NCBI GenBank assembly: GCA_019914995.1
Contig: CM034135.1
Span: forward strand, 1,056,501-1,120,500
DNA length: 64,000 nt
Reading direction: 5' to 3'
DNA from: Acanthochlamys bracteata
Lineage: Eukaryota; Streptophyta; Magnoliopsida; Pandanales; Velloziaceae
Shown piece by piece: positions 50,215 through 63,037 of this stretch (the first letter of the stretch is position 1; each line of letters starts with the position of its first letter). Position numbers and translations under genes: made by a program. The notes beneath the pieces are model-generated. The model was not told where the DNA came from, did no database searches, and saw only the letters and a program-made list of their open reading frames with translations.

Positions 50215-51600
50215 GTTTTTTGCTTAAAAAATTTTCTTTTTGCTGTTGATGAGAATGAGTTGGTGACGAGTTCGTGTTATAACACAGTGGGTGGTCGAAA
50301 TTTTGTTTTGTTGGATGAAAGGCCCAATCGTGATTGAGTGGTTATGGTCGCATGTGGGCCCCAATCAAATTTGATCATATTGCAACCATCGGATATTTTT
50401 CGGCCTAAATAAGTACTCGAGGCCCAAGTACTCGGCCCATGTTTATATAAAGTATATAGACATATGAAGGCACAGCTTGGTTGGAGTTGGTTTGATTATT
50501 TGGCTAGGGTTTCGAATTGGGGTTTTGGCTTTCTTTCTTCGAGGCCGTGAAGTACATGATTCAATCGTTTTTCTTCTTCCAATTTTCTCGCCTTTGTTTG
50601 GAGGTTTTTTTTTTTTTTTTTTTTTGTGGATTTTCTACATGTTCTTTTTTATGTGGTTTTTGTTTGGTTGATCCGGAAAAACGAAATTCCTCTTTTAAAT
50701 TTCTTTGAAGAATTTGGGGAGAATATCTGCAGTGATTTCTTCCTAAGAATTAGAAAGAGGGAAACAAACGATCGAGATCGTTTCGTGTCGCTGATTTACT
50801 TTGGCCGGCGGTGCGATTGGTTGACTCGGCAACAGTTCTTGAAATTCTAGATTTAATTTGTTTTAGTTGTTGAATTTGTTGTTTTTTTTTTCGTATGAAT
50901 TTGGATGGAATATGTAGATATTAGTAGTTTTTGAGTTGATAGGAGTGCAAAGGATGTTATAAACATGAATTCTTCACTTTGAACCGATTGTAAAATATGG
51001 GGAAGTTCTTTTATACCATGAACTGATGCACTCCTTTCAAAATTAAACCTTTATTTTTTGCGTTGTTTCTTTATTTACATAATTTCAGTTGATTTGTTCT
51101 TGGCATTATTGAATACAGATAATATACAAGAAACAAGTTAGTGTTACGCTTTCATCCGGGGGACTCAGTTGTCACTTCGTAGAACTTGGAACTACCAAGT
51201 TGTAACTGGAAGCATTTGTCTTTCAGTTTTGAACTACATCAATTCGTCACTTACAATTGATGTCCGTAAAAATGCTGGTCTGCTACATAATTTAAACAAT
51301 GAAGTGAATGAAAGCAGAACTGCAGACTTCGCAGCTGCTATAAAATGAACAGACAGAAATAGCCATTTTATTGAGATGTAATGCTGGAAAGCTGAGCATG
51401 TATTCTTCCATTTTTCCAGAAGATCTGTTCCTTTTTATGCCCTAGTAGTTTTCTGCAGAGGGTCATCTTATCGTGGTAGTGTTAACTTTCCATCCCAACA
51501 TATTTAACATTCCACAAGGGAATTTCTGTTTTCTGTTTGATATTCCATCACCTTGAAGATTATCAAAAAACAAACATGATTTTCTCAAAACAAAAACAAG
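50215..51600. other. Intergenic DNA upstream of the T-protein gene
   Basis: The promoter of the T-protein gene lies at about 50215-50450. Beyond it are a pyrimidine-rich stretch with a long T run near 50607-50625 and chance frames with no family features. No gene is supported. Confidence 0.5.
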
Positions 51601-51625
51601 TGAAATCACAGGGAACATTTCTGGT

Positions 51626-51757
51626 CTGAAATACGCAAGTTCTTTCTGGTACTTTCCTAATGGTATTGATGTCGGTGAAAAGATGCTAGAAGCTGTTCTT
51701 GATCATGTAAAACACACATACCAGGATACCACTGTGTGGAATGTTTTCTCAGTATAA
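51626..51757 (+). other. Orphan 43-codon protein-like fragment
   Basis: The frame starting LKYASSFWYFPNGIDVGEKM and continuing to WNVFSV ends at a stop at 51755-51757. Its composition (Trp, Tyr, Gly, Asp and Glu mixed) is unlike the A+T-driven chance frames around it, and it has no upstream ATG nearby. It may be the last exon of a decayed gene. I do not recognise the family. Confidence 0.3.
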
Positions 51758-51794
51758 TCAGGTAAATCTCTTTGCTCCGTAAGGATTCAGATTT

Positions 51795-51895
51795 AGAGTT
51801 ATTTTGATAGAAAATTATAAAAAATTTATTAAAAATATGAAATAAAAAATTAAATTATTATATTATTTTAGAACGTTTTGTCAAACGTTCTAATA
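51795..51895. repeat. Family A fragment, copy 9
   Basis: Only a right-hand part is present, ending in GAACGTTTTGTCAAACGTTC, a short foldback like the ends of the 36.3-kb and 63.9-kb copies. Confidence 0.45.
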
Positions 51896-53089
51896 TTTGA
51901 AAGTGGCTTATAATTAAAAAATATTTAATATATGTATAATTTTTTGAGTTAAAAGTAAATATACTTTTAAAAAGATAAAAAAATTTAATATTAAAAATTC
52001 CAAACCAATCGGAAAAATAAGTGTTGTTTATTGTTTGATGGGCCTCACTCAAGTCCATATAATTAGCCAAGAGGCTCGGCCATCAAGAGACCATAAAGTT
52101 GCAATTTCAGATCTAGGCCCATCTGAATAAAAAGTATATTATATTATTTTTTATATTTTTAAATAAAAAATTTATAAACTATTATTAAAAAATCTATTAA
52201 AAATGTAAGTTTAAATGGAAAATATTTAATTTGATCAGCTGCTTAACTATGTTAAGGAATACAAATTCCAGCCCATTAAAGTTTTGGGAAGTACTTGTTA
52301 TGAAAATTTGAAAATCTCAATTTTCTCTTTAATGAATGATTCCGTACGCTGCATTATAATAATTTAAATGTGGTGTATTGATTGATTGAATCCTAGATCC
52401 AAGCTAGCTTAAGTACATAAACAACATGCTCGATCTGTTCAACCAAACATTTGAAGGATAAGAATCATTCTGATTAGGTGTAACAGTTTCATTTGAGTAA
52501 TTCTATTTTCATTTCAAATACAACTTAATTATGAAACATAATTGTTAATGATTATGATAATGTCTCTAAATCTAAACTCCCTTTGGTCTTCCAAAAGCAT
52601 TCGTTTTCTGTTTTATATTTTCTTTCGAATAATCAGCTAAGATAAAATAGTTTAATTTCTTTGCCGACAGTCTAGTGCCCTTCTAATTATGGATTATAGT
52701 TTAATTAAGTGTTTTAATTGAATTGATGAATCACATGAATACAAATTCATCACGCTTTATATAATTTTTTTTTTGCTTTTAATTTGGTGTTATTGAAGAA
52801 GGTGGTTGAGATGGTGTTGTTGATTGATGAGTTTGCAAGCTTGTGATGTTTTCTAATAATAAATTAGTAATAATAATAAATTGTCAGAGAAAAGCATGTG
52901 ACACCCTTGTTCAAATTGCTTCCTCATCTCACTTGAGATATGTTTCAACTACTTTCTCTTCTGCTTTTCTTACCTTATCTTTCAATCATCCAACCCTTAC
53001 ATTCAACCGTAACAACAGTTTAATTCCTTATCAATTTTGATCATATATAAGTATCAATGTCCTTTTATAGGGCTTTCTGTTTTTTACTT
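51896..53089. other. A+T-rich intergenic DNA, no gene seen
   Basis: A short frame at 52843-53040 (+) was examined and shows nothing family-like. No RNA gene or complete repeat was recognised. Confidence 0.5.
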
Positions 53090-53352
53090 AGAGCGCGTTT
53101 ATTTGAGAGTTTTAAATATTATTTTTTAATTTTTTTCTATTTCATATTTTTTGATATATATTTTATAAGTATATAAAAAATTTATTTAAAATTTTAAAAA
53201 GTGTAGAAAAATTTAACGAAATGAGATCTTTTTATTATATATTATTATTATTTTTTTAAAAATAAAAAATTAGAGCTTATTTTTCAAAAAAAATAAAAAT
53301 ATCTTTTATTCTAAAAAAATTCTATTTCATAAGCACTTTCAAAAATCCCCTT
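53090..53352. repeat. Family A A+T-rich miniature element, copy 10 (inverted)
   Basis: It begins AGAGCGCGTTTATTTGAGAG and ends CATAAGCACTTTCAAAAATC, the family in reverse orientation compared with the 63.7-kb copy. About 260 bp. Confidence 0.55.
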
Positions 53353-54006
53353 AATAATTTACCTCAAGTTGTGTTCCCCAAGTGATACCAGTATGTAAAT
53401 ATTCGACATTATTTGTAGTACTATATTTTATATTTTTTATAAATTATTATTATTATTTTTACTTATATTTATAAAAATTTTATATGAATAAATTTGTTTA
53501 TAATTTTTAATAAAAAATCAAATTGTTTAAAAAATTCTTTGCCATATTTTTTATTTTAAAAAATTATTTATAATAATCCTCCCAAACGTTTTTATGTGGT
53601 GAATGTTAATGAATTTGTTAATACATCAACATCTAAAAAGGTTCTGCACTTGTTTTCCAAGTAATCAACACAAAGAAAAAAAAAAAAAAAGAAAAAACCA
53701 AACTTTGCTTTGTTTTCTAATAATCTTCATATACTACTACTTGCCACCTTCTTCACTTCCTTGTTTTTAACTTTACCTTGCTTAAAAACAAGCAATATGA
53801 AAACTTTATGGAAGAAGAAAAGCTTCTTTTTAATTAACTTCGTCAACTTAACTACTACTTCTACTTGTGTGATCTAACTTGAACATGAATCCTGGGATTC
53901 CCAAGGAGCTGCTTCACTTAATTTTTCCTCAATCTTTCACGTGTCTTTCATGTGCTAGATTGTTACTTTTACCTACTAGCAGGTAACTCCAACTAATGAA
54001 CAAAAA

Positions 54007-54114
54007 TTTTCCAATAGAAATCACAGAAGTTCTTGAAAAAGAAGAGAGAGGCAGTGAATTTATTTCCAATAAGAATTCACAGATATTCTTGAAAAAGAAG
54101 AGAAAGGAAGTGAA
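54007..54114. repeat. 55-bp imperfect tandem duplication upstream of the galactosyltransferase
   Basis: Copies at 54007-54058 and 54062-54114 share TCTTGAAAAAGAAGAGA and TTCCAATA with a few changes. They lie about 0.7 kb upstream of the start codon. Confidence 0.75.
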
Positions 54115-54820
54115 GTTTTTTAAAGTTTATTTTGTGTAATACGTATATTGCGTTATGCTATGAGCACTATGTGATTTTTGGAGCACTGATATATTGTAGC
54201 AGGTAAATAATGGTAGTTTTCACTGGCAGATGATTAAAGCAAAGATTTATCATTTATGAATAGAAAACTATTATATTAGTTGTTGGACAAAGATATGGAC
54301 AGATTAATGATAATGGGGGCAATTTTATTAAAATAATTATTGTGGAGTAAGTTCTGTTTAGCAACAAAGGGGACAGTGTGCCCCAAGGCTTGTTTGTTCT
54401 TCACAAATCTAACAACAAACAACAGCAGTTAAAAGTTGGTTACTCTAGTTAGTTTCCAAGACCAGTGAGTGAATCAATGATCAAGAAACAAAGATAAAGC
54501 ACATGGATAGTGGCGGCAGTTCATAAATCTTGAGTCTTTTTTGTTGCTTTTCTTCTTCTTCTTCTTCTACCCAACAGTTGGTATTTGGTACCTTCCTCCT
54601 CTTCAAGAGTCTCAGAAAGAAAAAGGCTTCACAAGAATTGCTCCAGAAGCTTTCAAATTTGAAGAATCTATTCCGAACACTGAAGTTTTCTTTATTTTCT
54701 CAGAAACATTCGATCTTTCTTTCTGTTCTTCAAGAACTAGTTAAGAAAAAGTTCAGAATGAGAGCAAAGAAACAAGTTCAGTGATAGTTGAAGGAAGGGT
54801 ACTAGAGAGGAAGCTGAGTT

Positions 54821-57800
54821 ATGGGTTGGAAGAGTAAAGGAGCTGCTGAAAATGCCTCGAAGAGTGTGGTCTCAAAGAAATGGACCTTCTTGTTTTGCTT
54901 AGGGAGCTTCTGTGCCGGTCTTCTCTTCACCAACAGGTTCATTCAAACTTCTGATATTTTTTTTCCTATTTTCTCCCCGTTTAATTTCTTCTTGTTTGTG
55001 ATCCAAGTTCTTGGAAATTTGTTCGTCTTTAAATGTTCTGGGTATTGCTTATGGGCAATTCATTAATTAGGCCGTATTGTTTTGTAACCTTCAATTTTAT
55101 CGTTTCTGATTGATCGCTGAGCAACTCTTTTACTTGAATTTTGGATTTTAATTGTTTCTTGGCGTATGTTGTGATCTAGGGATTCAACTGATCAGCTTGG
55201 CTTCTTCGTTATAGAGATTGCTGTATTATACAAAAGGACACCTTTGTTGACATTTACTCAAGTTGCTATCTTTAGATTTTCATCATAATTGTTTTACTCA
55301 TTTGTAGTGGAAATAAATGGATCCTTTTGGGACTTTCTTTGGCTGTTGCAGACCTTCTCAAACATTTTCCTTTTAAGTTACTTGCTTAAGCAAGCAAGTG
55401 TTCTTACTGCTGCGTAAGATGGAACAAGAAAATGCTTAAAAGTTGCAGCTCTTAGGTCCTGATAAGATGGTGTTAAGCGTAAAAATCGATTTGAAAATTG
55501 CTTAATATCATTTTTTTATCAAGCTATTCAAGTTCTCTTAGCTATGTTCTTATTGAAAATGGTTCTGTTTTGTTGATAGAATGTGGGAGATTCCTGAGAC
55601 AAAAGGCATAATCAGGCCAAACGTGGCCGCAGACAAATTGGAGTTAATTTCAGGCGATTGTAATTCAAAATCTGTAAGTTTCTGTAACCATGCCTTCTCA
55701 ACATGCGAAGTAGACATTCTGTCAACTTCCAATTTATCCTGAAGCATTATAAAATCCTTCCGACAAATCAATAGAAAATATGATTATGCCAATATTTGCT
55801 TCAATACTATGTTGTATCTGCTACTTGGGATTCCTACCCTTAGTATTGGACTTATTTTCCAAGACATGCTTATTTTCAGTGTTTTGATTGTTTGGGTTGT
55901 ACATTAAAAGGTTAATCTCACTCTTTTCTCAGTTAGGAGAAGTACAAGAACCTAGAAGCATCTTAGGAGAAGTACCAGAGAGCAACAATGCTATTAAGTG
56001 AGCCCACTGCTAACATTTCTTGCTTCTTCTTTTCTTTTTCCCAATACCCCTTTATTTGGCCTCTAGTTCACGATTTTCACATACATTCTTGTACAGAGCA
56101 CTTGATAAAACTATTGCAAACTTAGAAATGGAGTTGGCAGCTGCAAGAGCTGCTCAAGAATCCCTGCTGAATGGCTCGCCAGTATCAGATAGCTTAAAGG
56201 ATGCTGAATCTATTAAGAAAAGAAAATACCTGATGGTTGTGGGAATCAATACTGCCTTTAGCAGTCGTAAGAGAAGAGATTCAGTTCGTGCTACTTGGAT
56301 GCCACAAGGTTTGTACTTTTGCATACATTCTTCTCTTTATGTGCTTGTTCGACATTGTCTCTAATTGCTACATTCTCGAACAAACGCATGATCAGGCAAC
56401 AAGAGGAAGGTGTTGGAGGAGGAGAAGGGCATTGTTATTCGATTTGTTATTGGCCACAGGTTAGCCTTTGTCTAAAAAATCTTTCGAATATCATTGGTTA
56501 TATCTTAGCTTCAGTTTAATACCTGTATAATAAGTTTTAGGAATTGCTTATGAATCTGATACGTTTTAACCTTTGTGGTTGGTATTTGCATCCAGCGCTA
56601 CATCACATGGTATTTTGGACAAAGCAATTGAAGCTGAGGATAGGAAACATGGAGACTTCATGAGACTGGTACCGTCTTGTTTCTTTTAAAATAGTTTCTT
56701 TGGGAAGGCAACTGTTATCACTTAGACATGTTTTTTTTGTGTATCATTCTACAATGATGTTTTCAGGATCACGTTGAAGGCTACCTTGAATTATCGGCTA
56801 AGACAAAAAGTTATTTTGCAACTGCTGTCGCGATGTGGGATGCAGACTTTTATGTCAAAGTTGATGACGACGTCCATGTAAATATAGGTGGAGCTTTTAT
56901 ATAAACTTATCTGAAAAGCGATATCCCAATATACATAATACTTTTGTCATTACCACAACTTTTTTGCTCAATTCCTAAACAACACCTGCCTAATTTTGAT
57001 TCTGGACACAGTTATTTAAGGTTGATTTTGATATTCTTTGTTTCAGCTACATTAGGAATGGCTTTAGCAAGGCACCGTTCAAAGGCTCGGGTTTACATAG
57101 GATGCATGAAATCAGGCCCTGTTCTTGCACAAAAGTAAGCACTGAAAGCACCAAGTTTATGGTTAGTAAAAGTGAAATGTGTTCATGTATAACGTAATGT
57201 TTCCATGAGACAGGGGTGTCCGATATCATGAACCTGAGTACTGGAAATTCGGGGAGGCTGGAAACAAATACTTTCGGCATGCTACTGGTCAATTGTATGC
57301 TATTTCTAAGGACTTGGCTACCTATATCTCCATGAATCAGTACGTTGCTGCAATGCCCGATATCTGTTAATTGTTCTCATACACGCAAAAAGAAGAAAGT
57401 AAGCATATGTTGGATGATATGTCAGGCATGTGCTGCACAGGTATGCAAACGAGGACGTTTCCTTAGGCGCTTGGTTTATTGGATTAGACGTGGAACATGT
57501 TGATGATCGTCGACTTTGCTGTGGTACTCCACCTGGTATGAGTTTTATTTCTCAATTAGCAGTTCAGCTTAAATATTTGCAGATTGTTTCCGGTAAATAT
57601 AACTCGTAAAGAAACAAATGTAACTAACTTTAAAGTGAAGACTTCAGTATGATATATTCTTCAATTTGTTCAGATTGCGAATGGAAGGCCCAAGCAGGCA
57701 ACGTCTGTGTTGCCTCATTTGATTGGAGCTGTAGTGGTATCTGCGGATCAGCTGAAAGGATCAAGGAAGTCCATCGGCGCTGTGGTGAAGGTGAAAACGC

Positions 57801-57822
57801 TCTACGGAAAGCAGTGTTCTGA
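54821..57822 (+). CDS. Beta-1,3-galactosyltransferase (GT31 family, B3GALT2-like)
   Basis: A Golgi type II membrane glycosyltransferase. Eleven exons: 54821-54936, 55580-55673, 55933-55997, 56097-56308, 56396-56459, 56596-56668, 56767-56887, 57047-57134, 57214-57339, 57426-57535 and 57674-57822. Phases agree and give 405 residues. After a short cytosolic tail a signal anchor covers about residues 20-37 ([17 protein letters not shown]), followed by a stem and coiled region ([20 protein letters not shown], the DUF4094 segment). The GT31 domain has [20 protein letters not shown], the metal-binding [38 protein letters not shown] and [18 protein letters not shown]. The order and length match the Arabidopsis B3GALT1-4 group. 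A role in arabinogalactan or N-glycan galactosylation is inferred from the family. Exon 3 holds a small LGEV repeat that shifts the stem sequence away from the family. Confidence 0.94.
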
Positions 57823-59056
57823 GTTTACTAGAACCTTCCATTGGGATTTCAAAGGCTAAAAGCTCGACAGCCAGTGACGTAAATTCAAATTGTTTATAAG
57901 CTCGTGCAGTCTAGGACATTTATGTGTATTGATTTAAAAAAAAAAAAAGATAAAATTATAGCGAGTTGCTTTCTGCAGTAGATCTTCTCTGTCTTCCTGG
58001 AGAAGCTCCGGGCAAGCAAAAAAGAAACGAAACTGGAAGGGAAAAATCACTAGTTTTCCTATTTCACATTCTTTGTATTGTATTATACATCAGGCGGCCG
58101 CTTGTATTTTATTTCTTGTTGAGGCTACCATTTATAACAAGAAAATAAGCTCTAATCTGCAGCTTATGCAGTTCATTTTACGTGCAGCTTCTTGAATGTT
58201 TAATTTTGCAGTCAGAAAATTTCACATTCAAGAGTGTTCTATTGAGTAGTTTTGGAGTTGAAACTTCATTACTAAATCTTTCAAATGACTGGAAGTCTTT
58301 TTACTGCTGATATTGACACGAAAATACTTGATTGAAAACTGTCGGAGTAGAAAATGAAAATTGCTGGTGATATTGAACGAAGCTGCGAATGAAACCAACC
58401 CAAAAAAAAAAAAAAAAAATCATTATCACGTCAAGTTCATTATCTTGACAGCCGCATACTGCTGTTGATAGGAATATGATACCTTTGATCTTCCTTATAA
58501 ATAAACAACAATTCTAATTTGACAAAAATTTAAAAGAATAAATTTTAAAAAGAAAAAAGAGAAAACTGGCGTGCAGAGATGAAAATGATGATTTTTAGAT
58601 TAGACAAATCAACAACTTGAGATATGTTTAAAACTTAAAAAACCATTCCAAACAGATGCAATTTTGACCGTTTTGCCCTAGAGAATCAATCTTCAGAGAT
58701 ATAATAGTGATAGACAACACACCGTTCTATCTATTCAATCCAATACCAGCAATTTGAAGACTTGAAGAAATAATCTTTCATTCACTCATCAGCCCTCAGC
58801 AACAAAGCTTCATCTCTCTCTTTTCAGGTTCTTCTGTTCCTCTTGTTGACATCCTGCTTTTCCCTTTACGATCTCCATATGCTTAATCTGATGTGAATTC
58901 TTTGATAAAGCTCTGATTTTGTAGTCTTCTTAGTAGATCTAAGAAGCGTAGATTAGATCTGTTGAAGATCTGCATCTATGCTAGTTTGGAATTTTTTTGT
59001 CAATTCATTCGTCTCGTCGTTGTAACGGATTGATTTCGTGTGAAGTTTTTAAGGAG
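57823..59056. other. 3' flank of the galactosyltransferase and 5' leader of the next gene
   Basis: The first few hundred bases are probable 3' untranslated sequence with poly(A) runs near 57935. A run of about 17 A lies near 58400. The stretch after 58790 looks like a transcribed leader with a pyrimidine-rich acceptor near 58827. No other gene was seen. Confidence 0.45.
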
Positions 59057-59305
59057 ATGGCAACTGCAAATGATGGACCGAGCTGGGCAGACCTGTGGGG
59101 AACAGGCGGAGTAATGCACGATGAGAACGACGGCGGGCAAAAGGAAACACAGGAGCAAAGCAAAAAGAAACCAATGGAGAACGTGAAGGCCGGACTCTTC
59201 AAAGCCAAGGCTGTAGCTTCGGTAGGAGCTCAGAAAGTGAAGAGCGGCACCAACACAGGTTTCAAGTGGGTGAAGAATCAGTGCCAGAGGAAGACCTCAA
59301 AATGA
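59057..59305 (+). CDS. Small basic protein of unknown function (82 residues)
   Basis: The frame from MATANDGPSWADLWGTGGVM to CQRKTSK is compact, with a Trp-containing acidic N-terminal half (about residues 1-30) and a Lys-rich C-terminal half (KKKPMENVKAGLFKAKAVAS, then KVKSGTNTGFKWVKNQCQRK). There is no signal peptide or membrane segment. Two upstream in-frame ATG codons would lengthen the protein to 102 residues, but the segment after them looks like leader sequence, so the ATG at 59057 was chosen. The balanced composition suggests a real coding sequence and not a chance frame. I do not recognise a named family and assign no function. Confidence 0.6.
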   Translation: MATANDGPSWADLWGTGGVMHDENDGGQKETQEQSKKKPMENVKAGLFKAKAVASVGAQKVKSGTNTGFKWVKNQCQRKTSK

Positions 59306-59616
59306 ACGAATAAACAATAAGAGCATTCTTCTGTATGTTTTCAGTTCGAGTAATGTTTTGTTACTTTTGAACGATTCTTGTGATTGTTGTTGTTATTTGC
59401 TACTGGTAGATGATATCAATTCAAAAGCTTCAATTGATCTTCAGTACAAGCTTTGATTGGACTTACTGCAATCAAATTCATATTATCCAAATATCCAGAA
59501 TACAGAATTAATTAAGTTGTCAAGCATGGTGATCGCTAATGATTGGACGAAATTAAACGCGTATATACATATTATCTAGGTCTTATATACAAAAGAGAAG
59601 CTCCTCTCAATTCTTC

Positions 59617-61844
59617 TTAGAGAGACCCGAATGTGTTTTCTCCGCTGTAAGTCATGTAGAGGAATCCGTCTTCATCCTTGTGCTCCTCATATATGGCAGA
59701 CATCATAGCAGCTGCGGCGACAAACATCATTAATCAGATATGCTAATCATATGTGCATTTAAAATTTCACTAAACAAACATGTCAGTAACTGACCTGTTG
59801 GGGGGAGGGTGTTCTTCACAAAAATAAAGATGGCCTTCTCAGCGCTGAGCTTAATCCTCTTCCGGACAACATAGACAAACTGTCCCACTGTCAGGTCCGC
59901 CGGAACCAGGTACCTGTAGCAGCAGCCATAAAAACCCTTAACAATATTCAGAAAGAAAACCTTAAGATTTTGCAATTTTTAACAATCAATCATCATCCCA
60001 GGATGACCCAGACCAACAAACTTATCAGATCTGAAATCAAATTATCCTATAACACAGACACAACCATCACTTTGGCTAAATGAAAGTCCATACCTAGGCG
60101 TTTCTAAAACAAACAACCGCATCTTACATATCAACTACGTCACATATCAAGAATATAGTTTTACTGTGACATATAAAGCGCATCCCTTAGTAAGCACAAA
60201 ACTGTAACAGGGTGGAAAGCAGCAAAGAGGCAATTCATGCAATTACTTCTTTGCAACTCTCCACCTCTCTGGTATAGCTACACTCAGAATGAAATTAGAA
60301 TTATTGAAGACAATCTTAGACAATATATAGAATTCTAGTAGGACTAATGGAATAATGGACATAGAAGACAGCAACCACTTTAACTCACAGAAACTAGATG
60401 CAGAAACATAAACTCACTTCTTCTTGTCAATATCAGGTATATCACTTCGTTCGGCTTTCTCGACAATCACCTGAAGCAAAATACATACTTCAGAATAATA
60501 AAACAAACATGTAGATAATTTTCACAACACGAACAGAGTACTCCATTCTTACTGGAATCCTGTCAGGATACTTCTCCCTGATGCGTGCAGCTTCAGCCTG
60601 CCTCCTTTCTGGAAAGCAGAAACTGCTAGTTCAAACGACAACGAAAACAGCAAGTAGATAATTCTTGCAGCTATATCATTCTACAGAATTTCAGACGAGG
60701 TGCCAACAGTTCAATATAATCACATAGGAACCAACTTACAGATCCAGATCATATTAAGGAATAGTTCAAACAATTGACAGATGTAAGTTTCTCAAAAGAA
60801 TTTGCTATAGCCAAAGTCATAAACATAACAAAATAAAAGGACTGATCAACATATATTACACTTTTGCTTCGGTTAGTTTTCAATCACAAAATATTGACAT
60901 CTGAAAATTGGCTTGAAAAACCAACAAGCTAGCTCTGTTGAACGAGAAAAGCTTTAGCTCAAAGGTTAGAGGCAGGCCTCTGGAAGATTTAGACAAAAGC
61001 AGCACAAAAGTAAGGTGTCTCAATAAACCGGTGAAAGACAAGGGGATTAACTATATCATTTAAGCAAAACAATCAGGAGCTTACAGAATATGGACTCTTT
61101 GAGTCTAATACACGAATGCACTTTTATTAATATCTAACAGCAGTAACAAATCTAATACATAAGTAAACTTGCGCCTAATACAGATATCAAATCTTGTTAA
61201 ATAGTTAATTTATAACATTCAAGTAGAAGCTTCTCTAGTGGAACCTTAAAAGCCCACAAAATGGTCACAACCACAATAATCAAATTCCTGAATCTTGAGA
61301 CTAGCCTAATCTGATTCACCAACTAAAACTGGACTGCAGACAAATAATCTAATAGTTCCCCTCTTCTAACTAAATGGTAAGTAACACTTTACACAATCTC
61401 CAGAATCTCCTAGGACATAGCCTACATAGCTCCAATCAACCACTGATCTTACGTAACCTAAATATCTAAGTATGATTAATATGATCACTTCAACAGTTTA
61501 AACTTAGATTCCCCAATCTATCAATATATAATTACTTCCAAAATCATCACCACTTAGCATAGTCGTATCAGCTCCCTGGCTCAATCCAGCCTACATAATT
61601 AAAGTTATTATGTAATCTCAAGCAAATCAACTAATAAGAATTAGAAACAAAACCGAAGTCCCAAATCTATAAGACACTCAGCACTGCCTTACAAATAAAC
61701 AAATCATTTCCAAACATGAGGTAAAATCATTGTACAAACTTCTAAATTTGTAATAAATAATTCGAATAGAAGAAGAACGATAAGACCATATTAAAAAAAG
61801 AGCTAACCGAGGGGATGCTCCAATTTGAACGTACTCTTCGCCAT
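59617..61844 (-). CDS. ATG8: Autophagy ubiquitin-like protein ATG8
   Basis: ATG8 is conjugated to phosphatidylethanolamine on the autophagosome membrane and recruits cargo receptors. Five exons in transcript order (61808-61844, 60553-60608, 60418-60470, 59795-59913, 59617-59711) give 119 residues. The sequence runs [73 protein letters not shown] and [18 protein letters not shown]. The last residues are NTFGSL, with the Gly that ATG4 exposes two residues from the end. It is closest in memory to the ATG8C/ATG8D group, but the isoform is not certain. A 5' untranslated intron appears likely between about 61870 and 61995. Confidence 0.95.
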
Positions 61845-63037
61845 CGATCAGATTCTCCTTCTTCCAATCTACAATCAACACAGATCATAATCCTAATTAG
61901 ATCAAACAATCGTGAAATCGAATAACAAAACCAAATTCAATCACGAACAACTCGCAAAATCACGAAAAATCGAAAAACAACAATCTATTGAGATGTACCG
62001 ATTTTTAGATATTTAGACTGACTGCGAGAGGAGAAGTTTTTGGGGACTCCGGCGGTGATGAGAAATAAAGATATGGATTAGATTAAGAAAAAACCTACTT
62101 ATATATGCGCACAACACTTTCCATAATCAAGTCTCTAATAGTTTATTTAGTCCTTACCAATCCCTATAACCAGTGTTAGCTGTTGCAGATTGATTATTAC
62201 GCTTGCCTATAATATATCAAAACATAACATAAATGTCTTATATTGCAAATATGTTTCTTATATGGAGCGAGTAGCACCAAATTTTACCCTGGTTGGTTAT
62301 CCCGTTCCTTAAGGAAACTCAATGACCGATTAGAAATGTTGTTACGTGGTTAACAAACTCAAAAACGCATTCTTTAAGAAGGTCTTATAAAGCCCATTAG
62401 GCCCATATGACTAATCATGCACGACTCATATCTGTTGTTTTGAATTCAAAGTCTTTAAAGGTATGATTGTTCATTAATGGATGTCGCAGCATTTAACTGG
62501 TAAGGCAAGCAACCAAAGCAAAAGTCCAAAATAAAGAGTACGGTAACAACACAGAGATGATCAGAGAGAGACAGAGAGAGAGACCAGTTCCCTAAACAAT
62601 GGGACTTCACTGCATTTGAGTTCCCCCAGTACTAGTGGGAAGGAATACAATAGACACGCTCAATCAACAATGGCAGCAAGCATGCTTTGATCGATACATA
62701 GAGCATGAATAACCCTTCCCCATTGGTTAAACTCCACGTATGTGAATGGTTCTCTCAGAAGACCGTACTCTTTTGGAATGCATGTGATGATGGGTGAAGG
62801 CTAATATGGAAGAGTTCCTATCTTTCTTGTCATGCATTTGGTTTCTCTGATCAGCAATACTTATCCATCACTATTAGCTAGCTTTTCTGAGAACAGTTCA
62901 CTCTTTTGTCTTCTAATGGCTAGCTAGCTTACTAAGTAAAGAACTATACAGGCTAGCTTCAAGCAGCTTGCTTGGTATATATATAACTATTATTCTGCCT
63001 AGAGAGTGTTTGTTTCACTTGCTAGCTAGCCTCTCCC
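61845..63037. other. Divergent promoter region between ATG8 and the S40 gene
   Basis: The first 200 bases include the ATG8 5' leader. A GA-rich run lies at about 62563-62582. A repeated GCTAGC motif occurs near 62876-63028, just before the S40 gene. No further gene was seen. Confidence 0.45.

Noticed and set aside
58400-58420. Poly(A) run as the tail of a retrocopy or SINE
   Set aside because: No element body or target duplication was recognised on either side; a simple A run explains it.
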